Assembly (NCBI GenBank): GCA_016707785.1
Contig: JADJGZ010000008.1
Span: forward strand, 62,001-126,000
Reading direction: 5' to 3'
Source: Bacteroidales bacterium
GTDB taxonomy: Bacteria; Bacteroidota; Bacteroidia; Bacteroidales; UBA4417
Length of the DNA stretch: 64,000 nt
The notes below the pieces were generated by a model, which was not told the DNA's origin, did not search any database, and was given only the letters and a program-made list of their open reading frames with translations. How positions within the stretch are numbered: the stretch's first letter is position 1; each line of letters begins with the position of its first letter. This document shows, piece after piece, positions 46,513 through 56,146 of this stretch. A program made the translations under genes and the position numbers.

Positions 46513-47709
46513 ATGAAATACCGGCTGATAGAGGTCCATGACAAAAGAACAGCCAGGATCTTCCTGGATGTGGCCAGGAGATTATACAAGGGCGACCCTG
46601 ATTTTATTTGTCCGCTTGACAGTATGATTGATGGAGTATTTGATCCCACGAGGAATACATTTTTTTCTCATGGTGAAGCAAAAAGATGGATATTATTGGA
46701 TGAGAATGAACAGTTGGCAGGAAGAGTTGCAGCTTTCATTAACAGGCGCAAGGCATTTACTTTTCAGCAGCCCACCGGAGGCTTAGGTTTTTTTGAGTCA
46801 GTAAATGATCAGGAAGCTGCCTATATGCTTTTTGATATTAGTCGGGAATGGTTGGCTGCGAGGGGAATGCAAGCTATGGATGGCCCTATAAATTTTGGAG
46901 AGAATGATAATTTTTGGGGACTATTGGTAGAAGGGTTTATGCCTCAGAGTTTTGGGATGAACTACAATCCTCCTTATTATCGGTCTCTATTTGAAGGATA
47001 TGGTTTCAGGCCTTATTTTGAACAGGTCACGAATCATTTGAATTTGAGGAAACCATTTCCGGAAAGATTCTGGAAGATTGCAGATTGGGTCCGGCAAAAA
47101 CCTGAGTATCAATTTCGACATTTCAAATTAGAGGAATCTGATACATTCATCAGTGATTTTCTGGAAGTATATAATGATGCATGGCAGTTTCATGAAAACT
47201 TTACACCGATAGAGCGGCCGGCGCTCGAGCAAACCATTAAGGAAATGAAGTCCATCATGATACCGGATTTTATATGGTTTGCCTATCATGGAAATGAGCC
47301 TATAGCTTTTGAGGTTATGATTCCGGATGTGAACCAATTATTAAGGTATTTTAATGGCCGTCCCACAATATGGGCCAAACTGAGAATCGGGTTAAAGGGA
47401 AGAAAGAATATTTTTACCAGGTCCAGGATAACTATTATGGGGGTAAAGACAAAGTTTCAGAAGTCAGGAATTGAATCTGCCATTTTCTGGCATATGGACA
47501 AGATGATGAAGCGTTTTCCCGGATATGAAGAGGTTGAGCTTTCGTGGGTAGGAGATTTTAATCCAAAGATGAGGCTGCTACATGAATCAGTGGGGGCGAC
47601 ATTTGCCAAGAAACACATCACGTTCAGGAAGATGTTTTCTGAAGATGCAGAAGCGGAGCGATCATCCATTATACCCAGAGATACGAAAGAGAAAGCCATT
47701 AAGGGTTAA
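46513..47709 (+). CDS. GNAT-like acyltransferase, function unknown
   Basis: A 398-residue protein with an ATG at 46513 (MKYRLIEVHDKRTARIFLDV); the frame extends to 46471. The first half has GRVAAFINRRKAFTF and ENDNFWGLLVEGF; the second half resembles an N-acetyltransferase fold. Bacteroidota have a conserved family with this opening and the PTGGLGFFE segment, usually annotated as hypothetical or GNAT. No substrate can be assigned. It stands before the secreted paralogue array without an obvious functional link. Confidence 0.75.
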   Translation: MKYRLIEVHDKRTARIFLDVARRLYKGDPDFICPLDSMIDGVFDPTRNTFFSHGEAKRWILLDENEQLAGRVAAFINRRKAFTFQQPTGGLGFFESVNDQEAAYMLFDISREWLAARGMQAMDGPINFGENDNFWGLLVEGFMPQSFGMNYNPPYYRSLFEGYGFRPYFEQVTNHLNLRKPFPERFWKIADWVRQKPEYQFRHFKLEESDTFISDFLEVYNDAWQFHENFTPIERPALEQTIKEMKSIMIPDFIWFAYHGNEPIAFEVMIPDVNQLLRYFNGRPTIWAKLRIGLKGRKNIFTRSRITIMGVKTKFQKSGIESAIFWHMDKMMKRFPGYEEVELSWVGDFNPKMRLLHESVGATFAKKHITFRKMFSEDAEAERSSIIPRDTKEKAIKG

Positions 47710-47798
47710 AATATGACTGAATAGTTGAATAGCTAAGAATAAATGATGTAATTTTACACTATTGCAAACCATACGCATAACTTTAAATAAATAATACT

Positions 47799-49646
47799 AT
47801 GAAAAGAACCTTACTCCTTTTGTTCTCATTTTTAGCTGCCTGGGGATTTGCCCAGGAGAAGGCAACAGTACCTGCTGCCGTTAAGAATTATATGGTTACT
47901 GATGCATGTAATAAAGGCATCAAGGAATCGCAGAACCCCAGTCAGACGGTTATTCCTTACCAGGCAACCCGTTATGAACTGGCTACAGAAACCCAGGTTG
48001 GAATGACTGTGTATGATTTGCAGTCGAATTCGGGATCACCTTCCGGCAGAACTTACCTGTATCCTGATGGATTCCTGGCAACTGTCTGGACCCGGGGTAT
48101 GACACCTGCCAGTTATTCAGAAAGAGGTACCGGTTATAATTATTTTGATGGTACACAATGGGGCCCTGAGCCAACAGCAAGGATTGAAACACAGCGTACC
48201 GGATGGCCGGGATATGCTCCATGCGGTAATGGTGAGATAGTAGCTGCCCATCATAACACTGCCGGCCTGGTTGTTTCAAAGCGGGCAGCAAGAGGAACCG
48301 GGGCATGGATTCAATCCATTTTAGCCGGACCTGCAGCTGCAGTTGATATCTCCTGGCCAAGAATTGTATCAACCGGTGCCAACCATGATACCATTCATAT
48401 TCTTGCTTCCACCTATTCAGCTTACGAAGGTCAGGATCTGGCATTATTATACTATCGCTCAAATGATCAGGGTGCTACCTGGGATATTCAGCATTATATT
48501 GATCCTGCTATGAATTCGACAGCATATTATGGGTTTTCAGGTGACTCTTATGTTTTTGCTGAACCTTTCGGAAATAACTTAGCTTTCCTGGTTGCTGACA
48601 GTAAGAATGACCTTTTTATTATGAAATCGGCTGATGCCGGTGATACCTGGACAAAAACTGTTGTTTGGGAACATCCATATCCTATGTTAAATGTTGCCAC
48701 TACTGCCACCGATACATTATATGCGCCGGATGGAGCTGCACATATGTCGTTTGACAAGCAAGGAAAGTTACATGTTGTTTTTGGAGTTTACAGGGTACTT
48801 TTCAATGGTGACAATACCTATAGTTACTGGCCGGGCCTTTCCGGAATTGCTTATTGGAATGAAGATCAGCCTACTTTCACAGGTGGTGACCAAATGAACA
48901 TCCTTAATCCGGACCTTCTTGATGTTAATGGAAGCCTGATTGGTTATTATAACATTGACTGGGATGGAAATGGATCCCTGGATATCCTGGATGATTATGG
49001 CAATTATGGTTTAGCATTTGGAACTATGCCTCAAATTGCTTTTGATGACAACAACAATGCTATCCTGATTTATTCGAGCATTATTGAAGGATTTGACAAT
49101 GGTTCTCAGCAGTACAGGCATATTTTTGCCAGGGCTTCCAGTGATAATGCGCAGACCTGGGGACAAATTGTTGACCTCACCAATGATCCTATCCATATTT
49201 TTGATGAATGCGTTTTCCCGGTAATAGCTCAAACCGGAGATGGTGAAAACTGGTATTTTGCCTATCAGTATGATAATGAACCTGGTTTAGCCATTCAAGG
49301 AGATGAAGATACACCTACTGACAACTTCATTAGTATGTTCAGTGTTTCAACTTTACTTAATGAAGTTAAGGAACTCAATAAACCATCTGTTGTTGTGGTT
49401 TCCAATACGTATCCCAATCCTTCACAGGGAGTTACCCGTTTTGACCTTAATCTTGAGAAGAGTTTTAATGTATCTTATTCTGTTACTTCTATTTCGGGGC
49501 AGCAATTGTTGTCAAGTAATTTAGGAATGATAAGTGCAGGACGACATACACTCCAACTCGACAATAAGAGCCTTTCTTCAGGTATCTATTTTCTGAATGT
49601 AAAGGTTGGGGAGAAAACTTATACCAATAAGCTAATTGTTGAGTAA
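47799..49646 (+). CDS. secreted Asp-box protein with type IX sorting domain (paralogue 1)
   Basis: A 615-residue exported protein: signal peptide 1-18 (MKRTLLLLFSFLAAWGFA), a propeller-like body, an EF-hand-like loop DWDGNGSLDILD (coding 48957-48992), and a type A C-terminal sorting domain (about 540-615; TYPNPSQGVTRFDL ... SSGIYFLNVKVG). Asp-box motifs are seen at SNDQGATW, SADAGDTW and SSDNAQTW. Conserved array segments are GMTVYDLQSN, RTGWPG, WEHPYPM, NEDQPTFTGGDQ and YDNEPGLAIQGDED. Asp boxes suggest a sialidase-like beta-propeller, but the catalytic Arg triad cannot be identified, so no enzyme is claimed. First of four paralogues; ends at its own terminator. Confidence 0.86.
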   Translation: MKRTLLLLFSFLAAWGFAQEKATVPAAVKNYMVTDACNKGIKESQNPSQTVIPYQATRYELATETQVGMTVYDLQSNSGSPSGRTYLYPDGFLATVWTRGMTPASYSERGTGYNYFDGTQWGPEPTARIETQRTGWPGYAPCGNGEIVAAHHNTAGLVVSKRAARGTGAWIQSILAGPAAAVDISWPRIVSTGANHDTIHILASTYSAYEGQDLALLYYRSNDQGATWDIQHYIDPAMNSTAYYGFSGDSYVFAEPFGNNLAFLVADSKNDLFIMKSADAGDTWTKTVVWEHPYPMLNVATTATDTLYAPDGAAHMSFDKQGKLHVVFGVYRVLFNGDNTYSYWPGLSGIAYWNEDQPTFTGGDQMNILNPDLLDVNGSLIGYYNIDWDGNGSLDILDDYGNYGLAFGTMPQIAFDDNNNAILIYSSIIEGFDNGSQQYRHIFARASSDNAQTWGQIVDLTNDPIHIFDECVFPVIAQTGDGENWYFAYQYDNEPGLAIQGDEDTPTDNFISMFSVSTLLNEVKELNKPSVVVVSNTYPNPSQGVTRFDLNLEKSFNVSYSVTSISGQQLLSSNLGMISAGRHTLQLDNKSLSSGIYFLNVKVGEKTYTNKLIVE

Positions 49647-49660
49647 GTTTTAAATTCAAA

Positions 49661-49698
49661 AAATCAGGCTATTCCTGAGGATAGCCTGATTTTTTTTA
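49661..49698 (+). terminator. rho-independent terminator after paralogue 1
   Basis: AATCAGGCTAT (49662-49672) pairs perfectly with ATAGCCTGATT (49681-49691) and is followed by eight T residues. Confidence 0.83.
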
Positions 49699-49730
49699 CA
49701 GTAAAAAATAGGTTCACACTTAAATATTTA

Positions 49731-49738
49731 TACTTTTG
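49731..49738 (+). promoter_or_regulatory. candidate -7 box of paralogue 2
   Basis: TACTTTTG matches TAnnTTTG, 65 bp before the ATG at 49804; no clear -33 TTTG. Together with the terminator before it, this suggests paralogue 2 has its own transcript. Confidence 0.35.
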
Positions 49739-49803
49739 TCAAGTAATATTCCTGAGAAGAAATCCACTTTACAAATTATGTTAAACAATAAATCAATCAG
49801 ACG

Positions 49804-51680
49804 ATGAAAAAAGGGTTACTCTTGTTATTTGCGCTGAGTATTGGATTTATGTCCTTTGCCCAGGAACGTGTCGCAGTTCCTAATTCACTGCGTAACGTTA
49901 AGTTTACCAAAAATGTGCATGATGCCGTTCTTGAGCAGACCAATCCTCTTGTAGGCATAGTTGGTAATGATGCACCTACTTATGGATGGCCGGAAGATTT
50001 GGCCGGAAGCACAATTTATGACCTGCAATCCAATGCTGCTTCACCAAACGGAAGGTTAATCCGTTTTGATGATGGTACTTTCAGTGCAGTATGGACAAGG
50101 GGTACAGGCCCTACCGTTCATATGCAGATCGCGGAACCGGTTACAATTATTATGATGGAACCACCTGGGGTGCTGATCCAACCGGCAGGGTTGAAACAGT
50201 AAGGGCCGGATGGCCTTCACTTGCAAAATGTGGCCCTGATGGTGAAGCTTTTGTTTCACACAGAAGCGGAACTACTGCACTGCGTTTCAACAAAAGGGCA
50301 ACCAAAGGCACCGGTGCATGGACTGAATCAGAAATTCCTACTCCAGCCGGAGCATCAGGACTTCTTTGGCCTCGTATGGTTAGTTCAGGAGCTGATCACA
50401 ACACACTTCATATCATAGCTCTTACCGCTCCAACAGGCAATGGCGGAACTGTTTTCAATGGACAAGATGGTGCAATGGTTTACACCCGTTCTACTGATGC
50501 AGGTGCTACCTGGTCAACTCCTGCTGTTTTACCTGGTTTAGGTGCCACAGATTATGTTGCTTTTGGTGGGGATTCCTATAATTTTGGTGAGCCAATGGGT
50601 GATAACATTGCCTTTACGCTTTGTGATAACTCCAATGACCTTATCGTAATGCGTTCTTCAGATAATGGTGTAACCTGGACCAAGACCGTTGTTTGGGAAC
50701 ATCCTTATCCAATGCTCGATCCTGCTACCACAGCTACTGATACTCTATATGCACCGGATGCTGCAGCAGCACTTGCTTTTGATATGAATGGAAAGCTTCA
50801 TATGGCTTTTGGTGTTTATCGCCTTTATTTTACAGGTGCTGGTAGTTATTCCTACTATCCAGGTTTATCGAACATCGTTTATTGGAATGAAGATCAACCT
50901 ACTTTCACTGGCGGTGATCAGATGAATATCCTCAATCCTGATTCTACTTACGAGCAGGGTGTAGAAATTGGAACTTACCTGATTGACTGGGATGGAAATG
51001 GTGAGTTGAATTACATTGATCCTTTTGATTATGGTGATTATGGACTTGCTTGGGCCAGTATGCCTCAGTTGGCATTTGATGAAAATAACTACGGTATTTT
51101 CGTTTATTCAGTGTTAGCTGAAAACTTTGATAATGGAACTCAGCAATATCGTCACTTATGGGCTCGTGCATCAAGCGACAACGGTGCTAACTGGGGTGTG
51201 ATCAATGAACTTTCAGATGATCCTATCCATATGTTTGACGAATGTGTATTCCCATCGATAGCTGCCGGTTCTGATGATGTAGCATGGTATTTTACCTATC
51301 AGCTTGATAATGAGCCAGGACTTGCAGTTCGTGGCGATGAAGATCCAGCCGGTGACAACTACATCAATTTCTACCATCTTTCAAAACTTCTCAACCAGGT
51401 TGGTGAGCCTGGTGCAGCTGATAAATTTGCTGTTTCTGCCAACTATCCTAACCCAGTTGACGGACTTACCACTATTGATGTTACCCTTACAAAAGCTGCT
51501 CCTGTAGCTGTAACCCTTACTGGTATTACCGGACAGGTTATCAATACCACTAATTATGGTACACAGGCTGCCGGTTTAAATAAACTCGTTATCAATGCTT
51601 CCAACCTCAGCAGTGGAATTTACTTCTATACTGTAACTGTTGGTCAGCAGAAAGTTACAAGGAAAATGATTGTTAAATAG
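49804..51680 (+). CDS. secreted Asp-box protein with type IX sorting domain (paralogue 2), one frameshift as sequenced
   Basis: Signal peptide 1-19 (MKKGLLLLFALSIGFMSFA). The frame from 49804 is correct to about 50115 (AVWTRGTGPT), then runs out at 50202; the correct continuation SYADRGTGYNYYDG is in the frame that reaches 51680. One base is missing at about 50116-50117; restored, it is about 625 residues. Asp boxes STDAGATW, SSDNGVTW and SSDNGANW, the EF-hand-like loop DWDGNGELNYID (50985-51020) and a type A sorting tail (NYPNPVDGLTTIDV ... SSGIYFYTVTVG) are present. It is closest to paralogue 4 around the PTGNGGTVFNGQDGA segment. Confidence 0.84.
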
Positions 51681-51699
51681 TCATTTTTACTTAATAATT

Positions 51700-51737
51700 C
51701 GGAAAGGCTGCCTTAACTGGCGGCCTTTCTTTTTTAT
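51700..51737 (+). terminator. rho-independent terminator after paralogue 2
   Basis: GGAAAGGCTGCC pairs with GGCGGCCTTTC (one mismatch) around TTAACT, followed by T6. Confidence 0.78.
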
Positions 51738-51757
51738 ATATCAGGCTACAGAATTAT

Positions 51758-51765
51758 TATCTTTG
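51758..51765 (+). promoter_or_regulatory. candidate -7 box of paralogue 3
   Basis: TATCTTTG matches TAnnTTTG, 46 bp before the ATG at 51812. A -33 TTTG is not evident. Confidence 0.38.
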
Positions 51766-51811
51766 TTTATATCATTGACAAATCACAATTTTAATCATTC
51801 AACTTATCAAC

Positions 51812-53671
51812 ATGAAAACGTTTCTACTGAGTTTCATCTGTTCCCTGTTTATTTTGGCAGCAACAGGTCAGGATCGGATTCCCTTGAATGCTGCATTGGA
51901 AAATGCCCCTGCACAAAAACCCCGGTTTGTGCAATCAGGGCAGAATCCAATCAGTGATGTGATCTATAAATCACCTTCACTTATTTCTTTCCCTGAAGCC
52001 TTAATCGGTGGCACTATATACGACCTTCAGTCCAATGGCTCAACACCCTTTGGCCGGGTTCTTATGTTTGATGATGGTACTATGGGAGCTGTCTGGACCC
52101 GTGGAATGAGCCCTACTGCATATTCCGACCGGGGTACAGGATATAATTATTATGATGGATCTTCATGGAGCGATGAGCCCTTCGAACGCATTGAGACTGT
52201 AAGAACCGGATGGCCGTCATTAGCTCAACTGGGCAGCAATGGCGAAGTGGTGCTTGCGCATGGTGCATCTGGTGGTCTTGTAATGAGCAGGCGCTCACCT
52301 AAAGGTTCGGGCAGCTGGACACAATCTACCCTTCCACTGCCATCAGGAGTGAATACTACCTGGTGGTCGAGGATGGTGACCGGTGGTACAGATAAGAACA
52401 CTATTCATGCGCTCGTACTCACATTGCCAACAGCCAATGGAGGATTAGTATACCAGGACCAGGATGGAGCTTTGCTTTATTATCGTTCGTTGGATGGTGG
52501 TGATAACTGGAATGAACAAGGTATTATTATCGATGGTTTAGGGTCAGCCTATTATACGAATTTTACTGCCGATACTTACACCTGGGTGGAGCCACAGGGT
52601 GACCACCTTGCTTTTATTGTCAGTGACACCTGGAGCGATTTAATTGTTATGGAATCGGAAGATAACGGTACAACCTGGCAAAAGACCATTGTTTGGGAGC
52701 ATCCGTATCCTCATTGGAACGGAGAAGTTACAGATACGATTTATTGTCCGGATGGGTCTGCACATGGTGCATTTGACAAAAATGGAAAGCTACATCTTGT
52801 ATTTGGGGTTAATAGGGAGATGAGTGATGGCTCAGCCACTTCATGGTTTCCCTTTGTCGATGGTGTCGCATACTGGAATGAGGATATGCCAGCCTGGACA
52901 GGAGGAGATCAGCTTCATTGTCTTGATCCGGATTTATTATACCAAAGTGGCCACCTTGTTGGATGGATGCAGGACATAGATGGAAATAATTCAATTGACC
53001 TTGTAGGTAATACTGTTGAAGCCATTGCCAAGTATTACCTGAGCCCTTCCAGTTTCCCGCAGATTGCTTTTGACCAGGAAAACAATGCAGTTCTTATTTA
53101 TTCTTCTATTACTGAAGGGTTTGACAATGGTGCCCAGGATTACAGGCATATTTGGGCCAGGGCATCAAGTGATAATGGTAATAGTTGGGGTCAATTCCTG
53201 GATGTTACCGATGACCCTGTACATATGTTTGATGAATGTGTTTTTCCGGTGATTTCAGCCGGTTCAGCAGAAGATTGGTATTTCCTGTATCAATATGATA
53301 ATGAACCTGGCCTTGCCATAAGAGGTGACGAGGATTCCCCAACTGACAATTACCTGAGTTTTTATTACTTGTCAAAGATCATTAATCGTATAAATGATCC
53401 GGCCATTGAAAAAGCTGCTGTATCACAATCCTATCCCAATCCAGCATCCACTCAGGCCTATATCGATGTTACACTTCCACATGCCGGTTTTGTGAACGTT
53501 CAAGTATCATCTTTATCCGGAGTCCTTATATCCAGCACAAATCATCAGGATCTTACACCGGGCATTCATCACCTGTCTATTGATACAAAACAAATTCCTT
53601 CAGGAGTTTATTTCATTCATCTTTATTATAATGATCAAGTGATTACGAAGAAACTCATTATTCAGCATTAA
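51812..53671 (+). CDS. secreted Asp-box protein with type IX sorting domain (paralogue 3)
   Basis: The intact 619-residue member of the array, and the best reference for it. Signal peptide 1-19 (cleavage near ATGQD). Asp boxes SLDGGDNW (about 227), SEDNGTTW (about 287) and SSDNGNSW (about 455); an EF-hand-like loop DIDGNNSIDLVG (52973-53008) that has fewer canonical ligands than the other copies; and the type A sorting tail (SYPNPASTQAYIDV ... PSGVYFIHLYYND). It is the most diverged copy in the middle (WFPFVDGVAYWNEDMPAW). A strong hairpin follows. Confidence 0.87.
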   Translation: MKTFLLSFICSLFILAATGQDRIPLNAALENAPAQKPRFVQSGQNPISDVIYKSPSLISFPEALIGGTIYDLQSNGSTPFGRVLMFDDGTMGAVWTRGMSPTAYSDRGTGYNYYDGSSWSDEPFERIETVRTGWPSLAQLGSNGEVVLAHGASGGLVMSRRSPKGSGSWTQSTLPLPSGVNTTWWSRMVTGGTDKNTIHALVLTLPTANGGLVYQDQDGALLYYRSLDGGDNWNEQGIIIDGLGSAYYTNFTADTYTWVEPQGDHLAFIVSDTWSDLIVMESEDNGTTWQKTIVWEHPYPHWNGEVTDTIYCPDGSAHGAFDKNGKLHLVFGVNREMSDGSATSWFPFVDGVAYWNEDMPAWTGGDQLHCLDPDLLYQSGHLVGWMQDIDGNNSIDLVGNTVEAIAKYYLSPSSFPQIAFDQENNAVLIYSSITEGFDNGAQDYRHIWARASSDNGNSWGQFLDVTDDPVHMFDECVFPVISAGSAEDWYFLYQYDNEPGLAIRGDEDSPTDNYLSFYYLSKIINRINDPAIEKAAVSQSYPNPASTQAYIDVTLPHAGFVNVQVSSLSGVLISSTNHQDLTPGIHHLSIDTKQIPSGVYFIHLYYNDQVITKKLIIQH

Positions 53672-53719
53672 AAAATGGATTAGGCATTTTGCACCCTTAT
53701 CTTTTATTGTTGTTCCTTC

Positions 53720-53755
53720 AGCCCTGTATAATGCTAACTTATACAGGGCTTTATT
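53720..53755 (+). terminator. hairpin terminator after paralogue 3
   Basis: AGCCCTGTATAA (53720-53731) and TTATACAGGGCT (53739-53750) form a perfect 12-bp stem with a 7-base loop, then TTATTATT. Confidence 0.65.
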
Positions 53756-53761
53756 ATTGGT

Positions 53762-53988
53762 AATCAGTTATTTGAAATTTCTAATTCGATGAAATACCCA
53801 GTTTCTTCGCCAAAAGCAATGCTGCTTGATTTAGCAACACTCATCCATTGATTTTCGTCATTCATCGAGTACATTTTTCTTCGCTTTCATACGGTCTTAA
53901 TTTAGGTGTATACTTTCGGAAGTCAAAGGCAATATAATCTATGACTTCGGGGAAGATTGTTTTTAAATACATCTGAATCATTCACCTT
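53762..53988 (-). pseudogene. possible gene remnant between paralogues 3 and 4
   Basis: On the minus strand two short frames join end to end: from about 53985, MIQMYLKTIFPEVIDYIAF then DFRKYTPKLRPYESEE, followed after a shift near 53880 by KMYSMNDENQWMSVAKSS and GEETGYFIELEISNN with a stop near 53762. Composition looks coding. DYIAFDFRKYTP recalls the repeat motif of the protein at 27651 (DYLKFDVNTF), but this may be chance. No known family. Confidence 0.35.
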
Positions 53989-54002
53989 AAATATTTTGAA
54001 TT

Positions 54003-55881
54003 ATGAGACCAATCGTACTTGCAATTGCTTTCCTGGTTATAGGCATTTCTACCTATTTATATTCCCAGGAACGAACAGAACCCATCAAGAAGCTATCACA
54101 ATATTCAAAAACACGTCCTAAATTATGTAAGGATGAATTAATCAATACGTTGCCCTATCAGCAAGGTTCCCCATCGAAGATGGGATTTGCTGAGGATTTG
54201 CTTGGATCGACTGTCTATGATCTTCAAACCAATAGCTCCTCACCGTTTGGCCGCCTTGTGCGTTTTGACGACGGGACATTCGGTTCGGTCTGGACCAGGG
54301 GTATGAGTCCAACTGCATACAGTGACAGGGGTACCGGGTATAACTATTTTGATGGGACTTCCTGGTTGGCTGATCCAACAATTCGACTGGAAACTTTAAG
54401 GACAGGTTGGCCTTCTATTGCCAAACGTGGTTACACCGGAGAAGCTGTAGTTTCTCACAGGAATGCGACATCACCATTATGGTTTATGTATCGAACTTTT
54501 AAAGGAACCGGTAACTGGACTGAATCAACCATCATATCCTCCGGCAGGTGCCAGCGGGATTGAGTGGCCAAGGATGGTAAGCAGTGGTGATAACCGTAAC
54601 ACTCTTCATGTTATTTCACTTACCGGACCTACTGCCAATGGTGGCACTGTATTTAATGGCCAGGATGGTGCAATTGTTTATACCCGGTCTACCAACATGG
54701 GTTTAGCCTGGTCGACACCGGTAGTGCTTCCGGGGCTGGGTTCCGACTATTACCGTTCATTTAGCAGTGATGTGTATGAATTTGCTGAACCTCAGGGTAA
54801 TAATTTGGCATTTGCAATTGTTGACAACTCAAATGACATGATTCTGATGCGTTCCTCTGATAATGGAGAGACCTGGCAGAAGAAGGTTTTATGGGAGCAT
54901 CCTTATCCAATGCTTGACCCTGCGACAATGGCAACTGATACCCTGTATGCACCTGATGGATGCGTTTCACTGTCATTCGACAATACCGGTAAGCTTCATG
55001 TTGTTTTTGGGGTTTACCGTATGATGTTTCTTGGTGATGGAACATATACCTATTGGCCGGGACTTTCAGGTATTATGCATTGGTCTGATGATATGCCTGC
55101 TTTCACAGGGGGTGACCAGAAAAATATACTGGATCCTGATTTGCTTGATGCTCAAGGAATTCAGATTGGGTATTACAATATCGACTGGAATGGTGATGGA
55201 GAGTTAAATTACCTGGATGGAGATGATTTTTATGGAAATTATGGATGTGGTTGGGCGAGTATGCCTCAAATAGCCTTTGATGAAAACAATTATGCCATCC
55301 TTATATACTCATCGTTAATTGAAAATTTTGACAACGGGATTCAGAATTACAGGCATATCTGGTGCAGGGCTTCCAGTGACAATGGTGCCACCTGGGGGCC
55401 TGTAATTGATATAAGTGACGACCCGATTCACATGTTTGATGAATGTATTTTCCCATCAGTGAGTTCAGGGTCGGATGCAGAAAACTGGTATTTTACCTAC
55501 ATGATTGACAATGAGCCAGGGCTTGCTGTGCAGGGAGATGAGGACCCACCCAGTGATAACTATTATAATTTTTACCATTTGTCGAAGATTTTCAATGGGG
55601 TAAATGAATCACCGGCAGAAACCAAAGTATCAGTGAGTCAGAATTATCCTAATCCTGTTGTGGATGAAACATTTATCAATATCAGCCTTTCCTCTGCGGC
55701 AAAAGTCAGGCTTACGCTTTATAATACTGACGGGCAGCGAATCAAAGATATCAATTACGGAGAATTGCCTCTAGGGTTAAACACGTTAGGAATCAGTATT
55801 CCTGAAATTGATACTGGAATTTATTTCTATAAAATCCATGCAGGGAATGAAATTTTAACAGGTAAACTGGCTGTAAAATAG
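54003..55881 (+). CDS. secreted Asp-box protein with type IX sorting domain (paralogue 4), one frameshift as sequenced
   Basis: Signal peptide 1-23 (IVLAIAFLVIGISTYLYSQ). The frame from 54003 runs correctly to about 54537 (NWTESTII) and then ends at 54563; the correct continuation PPAGASGIEWPRMVSSGDN is in the frame that reaches 55881. One missing base near 54537-54540 explains it; restored length is about 625. Asp boxes STNMGLAW (degenerate), SSDNGETW and SSDNGATW, EF-hand-like DWNGDGELNYLD (55183-55218), and a type A sorting tail (NYPNPVVDETFINI ... DTGIYFYKIHAG). Confidence 0.84.
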
Positions 55882-55903
55882 ATATAGACCTGAATCAATA
55901 GAA

Positions 55904-55936
55904 GAGGCTGTCTCTAGTGGAGGCAGCCTTTTGTTT
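55904..55936 (+). terminator. rho-independent terminator after paralogue 4
   Basis: AGGCTGTCTC pairs with GGAGGCAGCCT (G-T pair included), followed by TTTTGTTTT. Confidence 0.7.
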
Positions 55937-56146
55937 TATTTCTGAAGGCTAAAATGTTAAGTATCTGAATAAAACCAGGACAATTTTTCAATGACTCATG
56001 TTTGTTTTAGCAATACAGCCTTTAGTGGGCTATTTACTTTTTTTCAGAACTTAATTTGTTAAAATGGTTAATTCCCGGGAAATTCATAGATTTGAAGATC
56101 AAAGTCTTAAATTCATCATTTTCAGAACTCTAAAAAACCAAAAGCT

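Noticed and set aside
47983..48462. 159-codon open frame opposite paralogue 1
   Set aside because: Complement of the conserved propeller gene; similar shadows occur opposite the other paralogues.
47799..55881. Sialidase annotation for the four paralogues
   Set aside because: Asp boxes alone are shared by many propellers; I could not place the catalytic arginines, Tyr/Glu pair or FRIP-type motif, so no enzyme name is given.
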